A stretch of DNA of 64,000 nucleotides. Origin: Anodontia alba. Lineage: Eukaryota > Mollusca > Bivalvia > Lucinida > Lucinidae. A program made the position numbers and the translations under genes. The DNA lies in the NCBI GenBank assembly GCA_964016985.1, contig OZ024836.1, positions 42,466,803 through 42,530,802 of the forward strand. The letters are read 5' to 3'. Numbering within the stretch: the stretch's first letter is position 1; the number at the start of each line of letters is the position of its first letter. The notes beneath the pieces are model-generated. The model saw only the letters and a program-made list of their open reading frames with translations, was not told where the DNA came from and made no database searches. Of the stretch, positions 11,576 to 22,740 are shown piece after piece.

Positions 11576-14205
11576 AGCTCACCTGAGCACTAAGTGCTCA
11601 TGGTGAGCTATTGTGGTCAGTCAATGTCCATTGTCCGTCGTGCGTCATCCGTCGTGCGGTGTCAACAATTGCTTTAAAAGCCTACTCCTACACCCCTGGG
11701 CCAATTGACTCGATACTTGGTAGGAAGCATCAGGGTGACTTGTAGATCGAAAATAGCTAAAATCATGCCGATCGGAAATCCAAGATGGCCGCCATGGTCG
11801 CCATCTTGAAAATCTATTTTTCGCTTCTTCTCCTGAACTGAAAGGCCATTTGACTCCAAACTTGCTAGGAAGCATCAGGGTGACTTGTAGATCAAAAATA
11901 GCTAAAATCCTGCTGATTGGAAATCAGAGATGGCCGTCATCTTGAAAATCTATTTTTAGCTTCTTCTCCTGAACCGGAAGGCCAATTGACTCCAAAGTTG
12001 CTAGGAAGCATGGGGGTGACTTGTAGATAAAAAATAGCTAAAATCGTGCCGATTGGAAATCCAAGATGGCCGCCATCTTGAAAATCTATTTTTCGCTTCT
12101 TCTCCTGAACTGAAAGGCCAACTGACTCCAAACTTGCTAGGAAGCATCAGGGTGACTTGTAGATCAAAAATAGCTAAAATCGTGCTGATCGGAAATCCAA
12201 GATGGCTGCCATGGCCGCCATCTTGAAAATCTATTTTTCGCTTCTCCTGAACTGAAAGGCCAATTGACTCCAAACTTGCTAGGAAGCATCAGGGTGACTT
12301 GTAGATTAAAAATAGCTAAAATCGTGCCGATCATAAATCCAAGATGGCCACCATGGCAACCATCTTGAAAATCTATTTTTAGCTTCTTCTCCTAACCCCA
12401 AATGCCAATTGACTCGAAACTTGGTAGGAAGCATCGGGGTGACTTGTAGATCAAAAGTAGCTAAAATCGTTCCAATCGGAAATCCAAGATGGCCGCCATG
12501 GCTGCCGTCTTGAAAATCTATTTTTCTCTTCTTCTCCTGAGCTGAAAGGCCTGTTGACTCCAAACTTGGTAGGACGCATCAGGGTAACTTGTAGATCAAA
12601 AGTAGCAAAAATCATGCTGTTTGGAAATCCAAGATGGCAGCCATGGTGGCCATCTTGAAAATCTGTTTTTCGCTTCTTCTCCTAAACCCAAAAGCCAATT
12701 GACTTGAAACTTGGTAGGAAGCATCGGGCTGACTTATAGATTGAAATTAGCTAAAATTGTTCGGATTGGAAATCCAAGATGGCCACCATGGCAGCCATCT
12801 TGAAAATCTGTTTTTCACTTCTTCTCCTGAACCAAAAGGCTTATTGACTTTAAACTAGGTAGGAAGCATCAGGGTGACCAGTGGATCAAAAATAGCTAAA
12901 ATCATCCCTATCAGAAATCCAAGATGGCCACCATGACAGCCATCTTGTAAATCTATTTTTCGCTTCTTCTCCTGAACTGAAAGGCCATTTGATTCGAAAC
13001 TTGGTCGGAAGCATTTGGTTGATTTGTAGATCTAAAATAGCTTAAATTGTTTGGATCGGAAATCCAAGATGGCCATCATGGTGGCCATCTTGAAACTCGC
13101 TTATTTTCCTGAACCAAAGGGCCAGTTGATTTGAAAATTGGTAGGAAGGATTGAGATGACTTGTAGATATAAAAATAGCTAAAATCGTTCCAGTCGGAAA
13201 TCCAAGATGGCGGCCATCTTGAAAATCTGTTTTTCTTTTCTTCTTCTGAAATGAAAGGCCAATTGAATAGAAACTTGATAGGAAGCATCGGGGTGACTTG
13301 TAGATGAAAAATAGCTCAAATCGTTGTGATAGGGAATCCCAAATTGCGGTTATGGTGGCCATCTTGAAAATCTTGTTTTGAACTTTTTCTCCTGAACCGA
13401 CTCAAAGTTCATTGAAAGTATCGAGGTGACTTGTAGATAAACAGTAGCTAAAATCATTCTGATTGGAAATCCAAGACAGGGTGGCCACGCACTCTGGAAA
13501 ACAGGGAAAACAGGGAAAATGGTGGAAAAAAAATTCCCTGCAGGGAAAAATCATGGAATTTGAAATTTTGTTGAAAATCATGGAAAAATCAGGGAATTTA
13601 AAAAAATCTTATCTTTGTAAGGTCAAAATATTCAAATTTTATAGCTGTTCAGATGTGGCTATATATTTTACCAGTTTTGATTTTGACTACCATGAAAGTA
13701 AATTAGCACCTGTACATCATATTTTAGATAAATTTTCATTTAATTAAGAATATTGTGACAGCATTGTGTATAAACATGTCACTTGACAGCATTTGAATCA
13801 GTATATGAATTCTAAAAGTAGGGGCCATTGCGATAATATTAAGGTTTTTAATCAGGGAAAATCAAATCAAATCGGGGAAAAATCAGGGAATTTGATTGCT
13901 AAAAATGTGTGGCCACCCTGCAAGATGGCTGCCATCTTGTTTATGTTTTTTATATTTCCCTGCCACTGTGCTGTTTACATGTATAAAATCATGATTCTTC
14001 AGAAACCAATTAGCTAGTTGCCTGCAAATTTCACATTGATCCTACTGTTGAAATGTGATTGAGAGTTTGTTCAAATGATCATGCTCCATTGACTGTCATG
14101 CCATATACAATAATGACAGGACTGGAAAAATGTTGCACAACATCTGCATATCAGCAGTGGCTATGTCACTCAGGTGAGCGACCTGTGGCCCGTGGGCCTC
14201 TTGTT
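11576..14205 (+). mobile_element. AGCTCACC element, copy A (Helentron-like, non-autonomous)
   Basis: The 5' end is the hairpin AGCTCACCTGAGCAC TAA GTGCTCATGGTGAGCT, followed by GTCCGTCGTGCGTC. About 13 units of roughly 145 bp follow, each with a CAAGATGG...CCATCTTG palindrome, GCTTCTTCTCCTGAAC and GTGACTTGTAGATC. The 3' end is CTCAGGTGAGCG, the inverse of the start, then GGCCCGTGGGCC hairpin and TCTTGTT. Minus-strand open frames across the units are repeat artefacts. Interrupted at 13477-13920. Confidence 0.85.
13477..13920. mobile_element. Small CAGGG transposon with 5-bp target duplication
   Basis: A 444-bp insert with inverted ends CAGGGTGGCCACGCA and TGTGTGGCCACCCTG, flanked by CAAGA on both sides (13472-13476, 13921-13925). 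It lies in a tandem unit of copy A, whose sequence resumes exactly after it. The interior repeats CAGGGAAAAATCA. It shares its design with 46078-46370. Confidence 0.82.
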
Positions 14206-14249
14206 AAAATTTTGAGCCCCACTTTGTCCCTACTTTTTCGTTGGCAGGC

Positions 14250-14465
14250 ACTTGAAAGCCTGAATATTACAAGATAATATATATGGTATTGTCTGGGTTG
14301 TTGATGGGCAGCTGTGTACTTTTGCTGGTCAAACCACCGGTGGCTGGACTGGCACTGATTGATCAAGGCACACTGTCAATCATGTGGTCAATACACAGAA
14401 AAGCTGCAGTCCAGCTTATTTCCTTGGATAAGGAGAAGCAAACATTAGTGCAATGCTGGAGAGCT
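14250..14465 (+). repeat. Dispersed repeat, copy 1 of 2
   Basis: The sequence from ATTACAAGATAATATATATG through GGATAAGGAGAAGCAAAC recurs at 22525-22740 with high identity. Both copies share the AATCATGTGGTCAATACACAG stretch. Class unknown. Confidence 0.7.
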
Positions 14466-14689
14466 CATTATTATTTATTTATTTATTTACTTTTATTTAT
14501 TTATGAAAACTGCCATATTTATTAATCATATTCATATATATTTCTTGCATCTGATTTGGTTGGGTAGTATGGAAATCGGAACCTAAGTCTTATTTATTTA
14601 CTGAGCTCTTTAGGATTGCACTTGTGGTTTGCATCTGCTGCTGTATATATCATCTTTTCTAGGAAATTCCAATGTTAAGAGAAACTACA
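14466..14689. other. Intron sequence, ATTT-rich, nothing recognised
   Basis: Contains a short TTTA microsatellite near 14470-14505 and no supported feature. Confidence 0.4.
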
Positions 14690-15173
14690 TCTCGATATGA
14701 TTTGTCAAAGCAGATATTTATGGATGTTTACAATTCAGTCTAAGTATATTTATGGCTTTCTGTTGTGGATGAGGAATTGGACTATAAAATGACAGTACTC
14801 TAAAGAAGTTTTCAGATACTAATAAGCTGTTCCTAGAAGATCAAGGTTCACTGACTATGTGTTTTCCTGGGAGGAAACTATAGGAATATGCTACAGATTG
14901 TACACCATAGTTCAGTACATATTTCTAAGCATTCTGTACACAAAAAGTTTTAAGTGTTAAGACAACCTAATCTCAATATTGACCAAGTGGAATATATGGA
15001 TGTTTAGGTTCATTCAAAGTATAGCCATCATAGATTTTCTATTATGAATGAAGAATGAGACTATAATATGACAGTGTTTCAAGAAATTCTCGGATGCTAA
15101 TAAACTGTTTGAAGGTCAAGGTTCACTGATTGTGTGTTTTCCCAGGAGGCGACCATGGGAATATGCTACATAT
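14690..15173 (+). repeat. Diverged direct duplication of about 280 bp
   Basis: Two units, about 14690-14965 and 14966-15173 (the second continues at 15984-16035). Each contains TATTTATGGATGTTTA, AGGTTCACTGA, GTGTTTTCC and GGAATATGCTACA, followed by CACCAYAGTTCAGTA and TCTAAGCATTCTG. The second unit is interrupted by a hAT element. Confidence 0.7.
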
Positions 15174-15983
15174 TAGAGGTGAAGCGATTCACTGAATTTA
15201 CAGTGCTTCGCGGTTCAGCGGTCACGATTCGGTTCACAATTCTTTTTCTCAGAGTTTTGATATGGCTCGGTTCACTCAAGTGTAAACAAAAGTCGTCAAT
15301 TAGATTGGTAATTACTGCATGCAAAAAAAATATTTTGCTTCATTCAGATCAATTTAGGATAGTTGTACCGCTGCATGACTACTTTAGACAAGTTTTTAAT
15401 GACTATAACCAACAAAAACAATGTATTTAGTGCTGTAAAATGTACGTGTCATTAGTTTTCGTGACTTCCAAATTTCCCAAAAAACATTTAATTCTTCAGT
15501 CAGTAAACACTGTTATGAATATTAAAAGCATTCAAAACACTCAGGAAATGTCAAACACTTTTTCATAGAATTTTCAATATTTCATGCCATTTTGCAGTAG
15601 CGATTTTCTATAAAATCATAAGTCTGTCTCACACTGAATGAAAGGAACAACATTCATGACAGAACCTGTTTTACCTCTTTTCAAACATTATATATCTGGG
15701 AAGCTTTAGTGCTTTAACTTGATTGGTTATATTAGGTTCTTTTCACTGAAGCAAAAAAGGAATAAATTTTTCACATTATGAAACTTTTACAAATATGATA
15801 TAAAGCCTATGACTGTGAACCATTTCAAACAAACTTTGAAGTATGATGAGCACCTTAGTTGATCATTATAGTATAATCCACATGCAGTTAGTTATTGTCT
15901 CGAGTCTGAAAAGCGTGTCGTATTGTGAAGCAAGTATTGCGCTACGTATCATATCGTGTGGTGAGTGTATCGTTGCAGCCCTA
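15174..15983. mobile_element. Non-autonomous hAT transposon with 8-bp target duplication
   Basis: It begins TAGAGGTGAAGCGATTCACT and ends TGTATCGTTGCAGCCCTA, giving imperfect inverted ends of the TAGGGCTGCAACGAT type common in hAT. Flanks are CTACATAT (15166-15173) and CTACAGAT (15984-15991). The undisrupted paralogous site is at 14885-14945. 810 bp, non-coding. Confidence 0.82.
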
Positions 15984-15991
15984 CTACAGAT

Positions 15992-16739
15992 TTACACCAC
16001 AGTTCAGTAAATAATTCTAAGCATTCTGCACACAGTAAGTGCTCAGCCTCTGTATTCAGCAAAGAATTCAGCTGTGTTAATAATTCAGGATTAAGAATGG
16101 ATATAGGACTAAACACTTGAAGAAATTCAAGTATGGTATGTACAAAACACAAAACTTTCCTGATCATACATACTCATTGGATGGTATTATTTGTGAGTAA
16201 AGAGAATTTGTACAACAGTACAACAGAATGAAATACACTGTCAGTATAGCAGTATATAAGTCTTGGCTAAATAGGATTAGCGATAACTGGAATCTGTTGT
16301 TAGAATACTTCTTAGGGGCCAAAAACTGTATCTGATACTTGTCTTGATATTTCTTGAATGTACCATATTAATATCATTCATAGTAGTTGTACATCACAGT
16401 ATACAGTGCTTCAGCTCAGTTTTGTTTGTTTCTTAAGATAGAATGAATATTCTCTTAACATTAAAATTTTCCTATCCAGAGTCTAGACACAGTCATCTTA
16501 AAGATGAGCTCCATCAAGTCATGAGTATAACATAACACTTAACTGTTGTCATACTTGGGTATGTTTACCACTCCTCAAAACAGTCTTCTAGAAATGTTAA
16601 AACCCAGATGTAGTGAGACAAGTTGGAATAATAATGACATTCTACATTTCAATAAGCAGCACACCATACTGATGGTGCTGAACATAAATCTTCTTGTGAA
16701 AAACTCGACAAGTCAATTTGCTAGATGCTGCCATGCATA
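15992..16739. other. Intron sequence, nothing recognised
   Basis: Apart from the end of the 280-bp duplication (to about 16035) I see only AT-rich intron. The short open frames have no motif. Confidence 0.45.
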
Positions 16740-17560
16740 AAGAAGGCTAATGCTTGACAAGCAGAGCTGACCCTAATTAGATGCTGCTTTTGCGGCCTCT
16801 CATCTGGATGTACAATGTTTGCTCACGCCTGTGTATCTTCCAAATCCTTGGGGTAGATGGGGTAGTTGTATTCTTTTACAGGTTAAAGCTGCTCAAATTT
16901 AAAAACCATTAGTCATATGTATATGTCCTTAGTATGGATTACAATTTGCTAGTTGTCAGTGTGCTTTAAGATGGCTGGATGATTGACAAGCAGAGTGGAT
17001 CCTGACCAGATGCTGTTTTCTTAGGTGTCTGATCTGGGTCTACAAGTTTGCTCTGGCCTAATACTTGGGATAAATATGGTATTTCACTTATTCTTCTGCA
17101 GGATAAATGTCGCTCAGATCTGAAACCATCTATCATATGCATGTACTGACTGCTTGATGCTTGATGAGTGGAGCGAATCATGATCAGGAACTGCTTTGCA
17201 GCCTCTGATCTGGGTCTACAATGCTTGCTTAGGCCTGTCTGTCCCAATACTTGGGATAGGGTAGTTTCTTATTCTTTACAGGTTAAAGTCACTCAGATTT
17301 GAGAACCATAAATTTGTCATAATTTATGTATGTCTGTAGTATAGATTCCATTTTGCTAGTTGTTATTAATTTGCATAAGACAGATGGATGTCTTATAAGT
17401 GGAGCGAACCCTGATCTGACACCATGTTCTGCAGGGTCCAATCTGGGTCAACCAGGTTTGCTCAGGTTTGTCTGTCCCAATACTTATGAAAAAAGATGGT
17501 AGTTATTTGTTCTTTTACAGGAAAATGTTGCTCAAACTTGAAGCAATTTGTCACTTGCAT
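16740..17560 (+). repeat. Diverged tandem repeat (about 175-235 bp, four units)
   Basis: Units begin near 16761, 16990, 17165 and 17400 with GCAGAGTGGATCCTGACC-like starts. They share TCTGATCTGGGTCTAC, TTGCTCAGGCCTGTC, AATACTTGGGATA and TTCTTTTACAGG. The motifs are the same as in the foldback family at 42510-42735, so this array seems to derive from it. Confidence 0.6.
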
Positions 17561-17920
17561 GTTCTTAATATGGATTCAGTGGACAAACAGAGGTACCCTG
17601 TTACACAGTCAATTGATATTTCCAAAACTATTTAACTATCACTGGTAAGCTTACAGTCAGGTGCAATCAAAATTAGTAACTAATAATATATTCTTTGACA
17701 CAACATAGTACAGGTAAATTCAGCCATGATTACAATGGTAAGTAAACTAGATCTCAGAATGACAAAAATCACATTGTTTACATGAAGATGCGATCAGTCA
17801 CCTCCTTGGAGGTTCATCTGAATCATATATCCAGACTTATACTACTATACGGGAAGAGACACTCTACACATACCTGAAGTACAGGTTAGCTACTATATAT
17901 ATCTACTGACATCCATCATT

Positions 17921-20900
17921 CTCTTGGAGCCTAAATCATCCACCCCATATGTTTCATTTATAACCTTCATCAGATCATGAGGGAGTGATTATCCACTTTG
18001 CTGGCTAATTATCCAATTCTATGAAGCTGAGATCATCCACTCCATGCATCTGCTGACTAATTATTCATGCCACATCTCTATTTATGGACATTCGTCATCT
18101 TTTTTGGGGCCAGTTCATCCACCCAAACATTTCATTTATAATCTTTATCTGACCACAAGGCCGTGATCATTCACCTTGGTGGTTGTGAATTCTATGGGGC
18201 AGAAATCATCCACTCCATGCATCCGCTGACTAATCATTTGTTCCACTTTTATATCTGATGTTCATCATCTTTCCTAGACCCGAAATCATCCACCGCAAAC
18301 GTTTCGTTGATCATACCTATCAGACCACAAAGCTGGTGTCTGTAGGGCCATGATAATCAGCCCCACATTTCCATTGACTAATCATACATAACAGGAGGCC
18401 GCAATCATCCACCTCCTGTCAGCTGTGTATCCACAATATGGGGCCGTGATCATCCACCCCATTTCTGTAGTTACACACATCATCAGATCATGGACTGACA
18501 CTCGTCATCTCTCTTGGGGCCGAGATCATCCACCCCAAACATTTCATTTATTGTTATCAGACCACAAGGCCATGATCATCCACCTTGCTGGTTGTGTATT
18601 TTATTCAGTGGGGCCAAAATCATCTGCTCCATGCATCCGCTGACTAATTATTCAATTCCATGTCTTTATCTAGTGACAGTCATGATCTCTCTTGGGGCCA
18701 AGATCATCCACCCCAAACGTTTCATTTATAATTTCTATCAGACCACAAGGCCGTGATCATCCACCTTGCTGGTTGTGTATCTTCCATGGGGTCGAGATCA
18801 TCCACCTCATGCATCTGCTGACTAATCATTCATACCACGAGGCAGGGATCATCCACCTTTTATCTGTGGGGCTGCGATCATCCACCCAACCTCCACATTA
18901 ACCAAACCATTCATAACACGAGGCCGTGATCATCCACCTCATATCTGTGGGGCTGCGATCATCCACCCCACCTCTGCATTGACTAATCATTCATAACACA
19001 AGGCCGCGATCATCCACCCAACCTCTACATTAATTAATCATTCAGGCCGTGATCATCCACCTCGTATCTGCGGGGCCACGATCATCCACCCCACCTCTAC
19101 ATTGACTAATCATTCATAACACGAAGCCATGGTCATCCAACTCATATCAGCTGTGTATCCACGATATGGGGCTGAGACCATCTACCCCATTTCCGTGGTT
19201 ACACACTGTCATCAGATCATGAGGCTGACACTCACCATCTCTCTTGGGGCCCACCCCAAACATTTCATTGATAAGCTTTATCAGACCACAAGGCCATGAT
19301 CATGCACCTTGTTGATTGTGTATCTCAGTCTGTGGGGCCGAAATCATCTGCTCCATGCTTCAGATGACTAATCATTCAATGCCACATCTATATCTACTGA
19401 CATTCATCATCTCTCTTGGGGCTGAGACCATCCACCCTTATGTTTCATTTATCATCTCTCTCAAACCACAAGCCCAGGGTCATCCACCTTGCTGGTTGTG
19501 TACTTCATTCTATGGGGCTGAGATCATCTACCCCATGCATCAGCAGACTAATCATTTATACTACAAGGCCGTAATTATCCTCCTTGTGTCTGTGGGGCCA
19601 TGATCATCTAGCCCACCTCACCATTGACTAATCAATCATAACATGAGGCCATGATCATACACCTGATGTCAGCTGTGTGTCCAAGATATGGGGTCGGCAT
19701 AGTCAAACACATTTCCATAGTTACATACTTATCATCAGACAACATGGCTGAATCTACCTCTGAACATTTTAGGGGAAATGTATATCACAGTATTGAGTAG
19801 CCCATAGAGAGAGCCTATGTTATTTCTTTTTAACACATGGGGCAAAAAAAAAAAAAAAAAAAAAAAAAATCATCTATTCCATTTTGCAATTTTGACATCA
19901 TCAACTGCATGAAGATGAGGCTGTGATCATCTATATCATGAATGTCATCTAATCATATAGGGCTCAGATCATCCCTCCTATTCTGCTATTTAGACATCAT
20001 CAGCAGGGCATGAGGCTGTGATCATTGCAATAATATTTTCATATGTCATCTTATCATGTGGTGTCAAGATCATTCAGTCCATTTTTCTAGTGCTAATTTG
20101 TCTTCATTGTCAGACTTTTCTATGGGGCAGATCTGTGGAAATACCATGCCTGACTTGTCCAACTTGTCCCATTTCCCTGAGGACAAGTAAGAAATTTCAA
20201 TTTACTTGTCCTGGGACAAGTCATTCATAGCTCTGGCTAGAAAGAGTATCCAGATTATAAGATATATATTTTTCTTATTTCTCGAAGAAAACATATGTTG
20301 TGGGTACTCATTAGAAGCGCCTCGGTGAGGTGCTTCTAATGAGTACCTACAACGTATGTTTTCTTAGAGAAATAAGAAAAAATGTCCATTTTCGGGCAAG
20401 TAAATCTTTGTTGGGCAGGTGGTTTTTGACCATTTACTTGTCCGTGGACAAGTAATAAAATATTATAATTCCTCACCCCTGTATCTGGTGAAGATTCGTC
20501 AGTTTCTGATCAGTAAGACTGAGATCATTCACCTCATTCTCTTGTGGTTTGTAAGGGCGCAATCAAATTCTGGGAAGTAGCTGCTCAGGTGAACCAGTAT
20601 CAGACCATAAAGCTGAGATCATCCACTTCTGGTAAGAAGTATCATATCGCACGGACATCAGTCATCCCATTCTGTGATTTCTACATTCATGACAGAGCAT
20701 GAGGCTGTGATCATTGATTTCATGTCACACCTCTGATCATATGTCGACAATGGAGGCTGATCATCCACATCCAATACAGTAAACCATATTATTCAGGAAG
20801 TGAGATCACTCACACTCAGTGTACATATATAAAAGTAGCAGATGGAACAAATTACAACTAGACATCCAAGCCATAGGACTAAGATAAAAGGTAATCATTA

Positions 20901-21030
20901 TCAGACAACGAGGCTGAGATCATCCTCACCAGTTTTAGTAGTTTTTAATTCAGTATCAGACAATATATGCAGCTCGAGATCATCCACTTCCAGGTCAAGT
21001 ATCTTACTCAGGAGGATGAGACTATACACC
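17921..21030. repeat. Array of short hairpins with conserved 13-nt loop
   Basis: More than 20 units share the form stem-GG, 13-nt loop close to CCGTGATCATCCA, CC-stem. The outer stem differs by unit and stays self-complementary: TTGGGG/CCCCAA (18514-18538, 18692-18716), CAAGG/CCTTG (18565-18587, 18746-18768, 19289-19311), ATGGGG/CCCCAT (18438-18462, 19166-19190, 19512-19536), GTGGGG/CCCCAC (18947-18971), GAGG/CCTC (18920-18940), ACAGGAGG/CCTCCTGT (18391-18419), ATAGGG/TCCTAT (19967-19991). Hairpins are embedded in a higher-order repeat with subunits of about 177 and 100 bp and spacers such as CTGACTAATCATTCATAAC. It degenerates after 19700. Open frames across it are by-products. Function unknown. 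Confidence 0.85.
20137..20485. mobile_element. ACTTGTCC foldback element inside the hairpin array
   Basis: Several ACTTGTCC...GGACAAGT palindromes flank a near-perfect 113-bp palindrome at 20269-20381 (arms of about 54 bp from TTTTTCTTATTTCTC to GCGCCTC). The right edge reads as an inverted CAGGGGTGAGGAATTAT, a hAT-like terminus. Array sequence resumes on both sides, so this is an insertion. The left edge is uncertain. Confidence 0.6.
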
Positions 21031-22099
21031 TCATTTGATATTAAATGAATGTAGTAAGGCAAGGCCACAACCACCAGAACAGCTCTTCAAGTCATAAGAT
21101 GTATATAAACAGGTAAAATTGTCAGACCATGAACATCCATCTTGGGCCACTATTCTCATGAAGACATGAGCCACCATTCTGCTAATTTTTGCACTCAACA
21201 GATCATGGAACGTCATCCATGAAGTGCCAACCAAGATTATAGGAAGGCATCTTGGGTTATCCTTACTTATAGCAATTGTAATGCAGATATTTCCGGTCAG
21301 GATTAACAGTTTTATCTGTTCTCCTGTGAGTGATAATAGTTTCTTGCTTTTCACAGTATATTAAGAAACTTTTCTCTTCATGTTAGGAATATACATCATA
21401 CTGTTAGCAGATCAGCTTTAGTATCACAGGATTGTCTTTTTTCACATCAAGTTTGTTGGCAGTGATCATTTCTTGTGAAGCATCGTCAACATACACTTTA
21501 ACTTTCACATTTTGTATAAGTAAAAAATATTATTATTTTCTGGGCATGTATCATATGTTATATAAGAAAAAATTGTAATTATTTCTATGTACAAATATTA
21601 TAAACTAATGATATAAAATGAAATCATGCCAGTTTGGATGAGGTTGAAATCCACCCTCTGGGTATACTGTGCATGGCTTCGACACACATTCCAGCTTCCC
21701 AAAGGTTTTTTTATCTCTGTTTTTTGTGACCGGCTAGTATACTAAAAATGGGGTAATATATATTTCTGTAGCATTAATAAGCAGACAAATAGGATATTAC
21801 AAATATTTCTAACATCTTGTAAATATGAATATTATGATAGAAACTTTGATGTATGTATGTTCTTATTTGATTATTTTATACTCCTGTGGTAATTATTCTC
21901 TGCATTGCCCTTGCACATTCACTGCCCAAAATTATGTAGATTTGTGTGTAGTATGATATAGAAGTGCAGTAAGATTCTCAGTTCTCACATATTAGCAAAT
22001 TGTATTATTTGTGATGTTTAAATAGGTCAGTGAACAAACTTTTTAGTTTAATGTTATGTAATCAACATTTACCCCAGACTCTGTTTTTTTTGAGGCCTC
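21031..22099. other. Intron sequence, nothing recognised
   Basis: AT-rich DNA after the hairpin array. Open frames of 60-107 codons show no recognisable domain. Confidence 0.4.
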
Positions 22100-22440
22100 A
22101 TTTGATACTATCAAATTCGTATGGCCTTCTTGACTCCCCCCCAAAAAACTGGATTCACACTGTCTGAAATATGGAACACAATTTTGGCATCTATCTCTCA
22201 GTTAACTTCATGTGTGGGATCAGACCACCTTGCAGGACTGCTGTCTGTTATCAGTCTGTGTGCCATATTGTTGGGGAGTCAGGAAGTCAAGCAGCCTGAC
22301 ATTACTTAATCATTCACGAAGGTCAAGTGAATAGCCCCCAGGAAAAGAGCCAAATATTTTTATAAATTTTTTTATGTTATATAATAAACATGGAACAGTC
22401 GTATTCTTATGTTTTGTATAAAATGACAATTTTGTAATTG
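22100..22440 (+). repeat. Dispersed repeat, first of two copies
   Basis: AACTGGATTCACAC, GGATCAGACCACCTTGCAGG, CATATTGTTGGGGAGT and TATAATAAACATGGAACAG recur in the same order at 27255-27590. Both begin after a C-rich run (CCCCCCCAAAAAA here, longer at 27275). Short open frame 22121-22309 lies in it but is not supported as a gene. Confidence 0.7.
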
Positions 22441-22524
22441 TAGTTTATGCAAAAGTTTTATTCTATAATACTGCTTCATTATAGACAGGTTGAACTATTT
22501 TTCTTATAACTGACTGAGATCAAA

Positions 22525-22740
22525 TATTACAAGATAATATATATGGTATTGTCTGGGTTGTTGATTGGCAGCTGTGTACTTTGTGTATTAGACAGATCTT
22601 GCTGGTCAAACCACAGGTGGCTGGACTGGCACTGATTGGTCAAGGCACACTTTCAATCATGTGGTCAATACACAGATAAGCTGCAGTGCTGCTAATTTCT
22701 TTGGATAAGGAGAAGCAAACAGTGCAGTGCTCACTCAGCC
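22525..22740 (+). repeat. Dispersed repeat, copy 2 of the 14250 repeat
   Basis: Nearly identical to 14250-14465 apart from a short insertion (TGTGTATTAGACAGATC). It leads directly into the TGCGGAC palindrome cluster. Confidence 0.7.

Noticed and set aside
11645..13362. Chain of minus-strand open frames giving similar peptides (GLSVQEKKRKIDFQDG)
   Set aside because: They repeat with the 145-bp units, break at each indel, and have no start context or codon bias; the repeats explain them.
18425..19603. Open frames with HDHPPCWLC peptides in the hairpin array
   Set aside because: They shift frame between units while the hairpins stay intact, so conservation is of structure and not of protein.
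17921..21030. CRISPR array
   Set aside because: The setting is eukaryotic, units are irregularly spaced, spacers are themselves repeated, and there are no cas genes.
17921..21030. Tandem ribozymes or a tRNA cluster
   Set aside because: No hammerhead core (CTGATGA with GAAA) and no A/B boxes in the units; the 13-nt loop does not fit tRNA arms.
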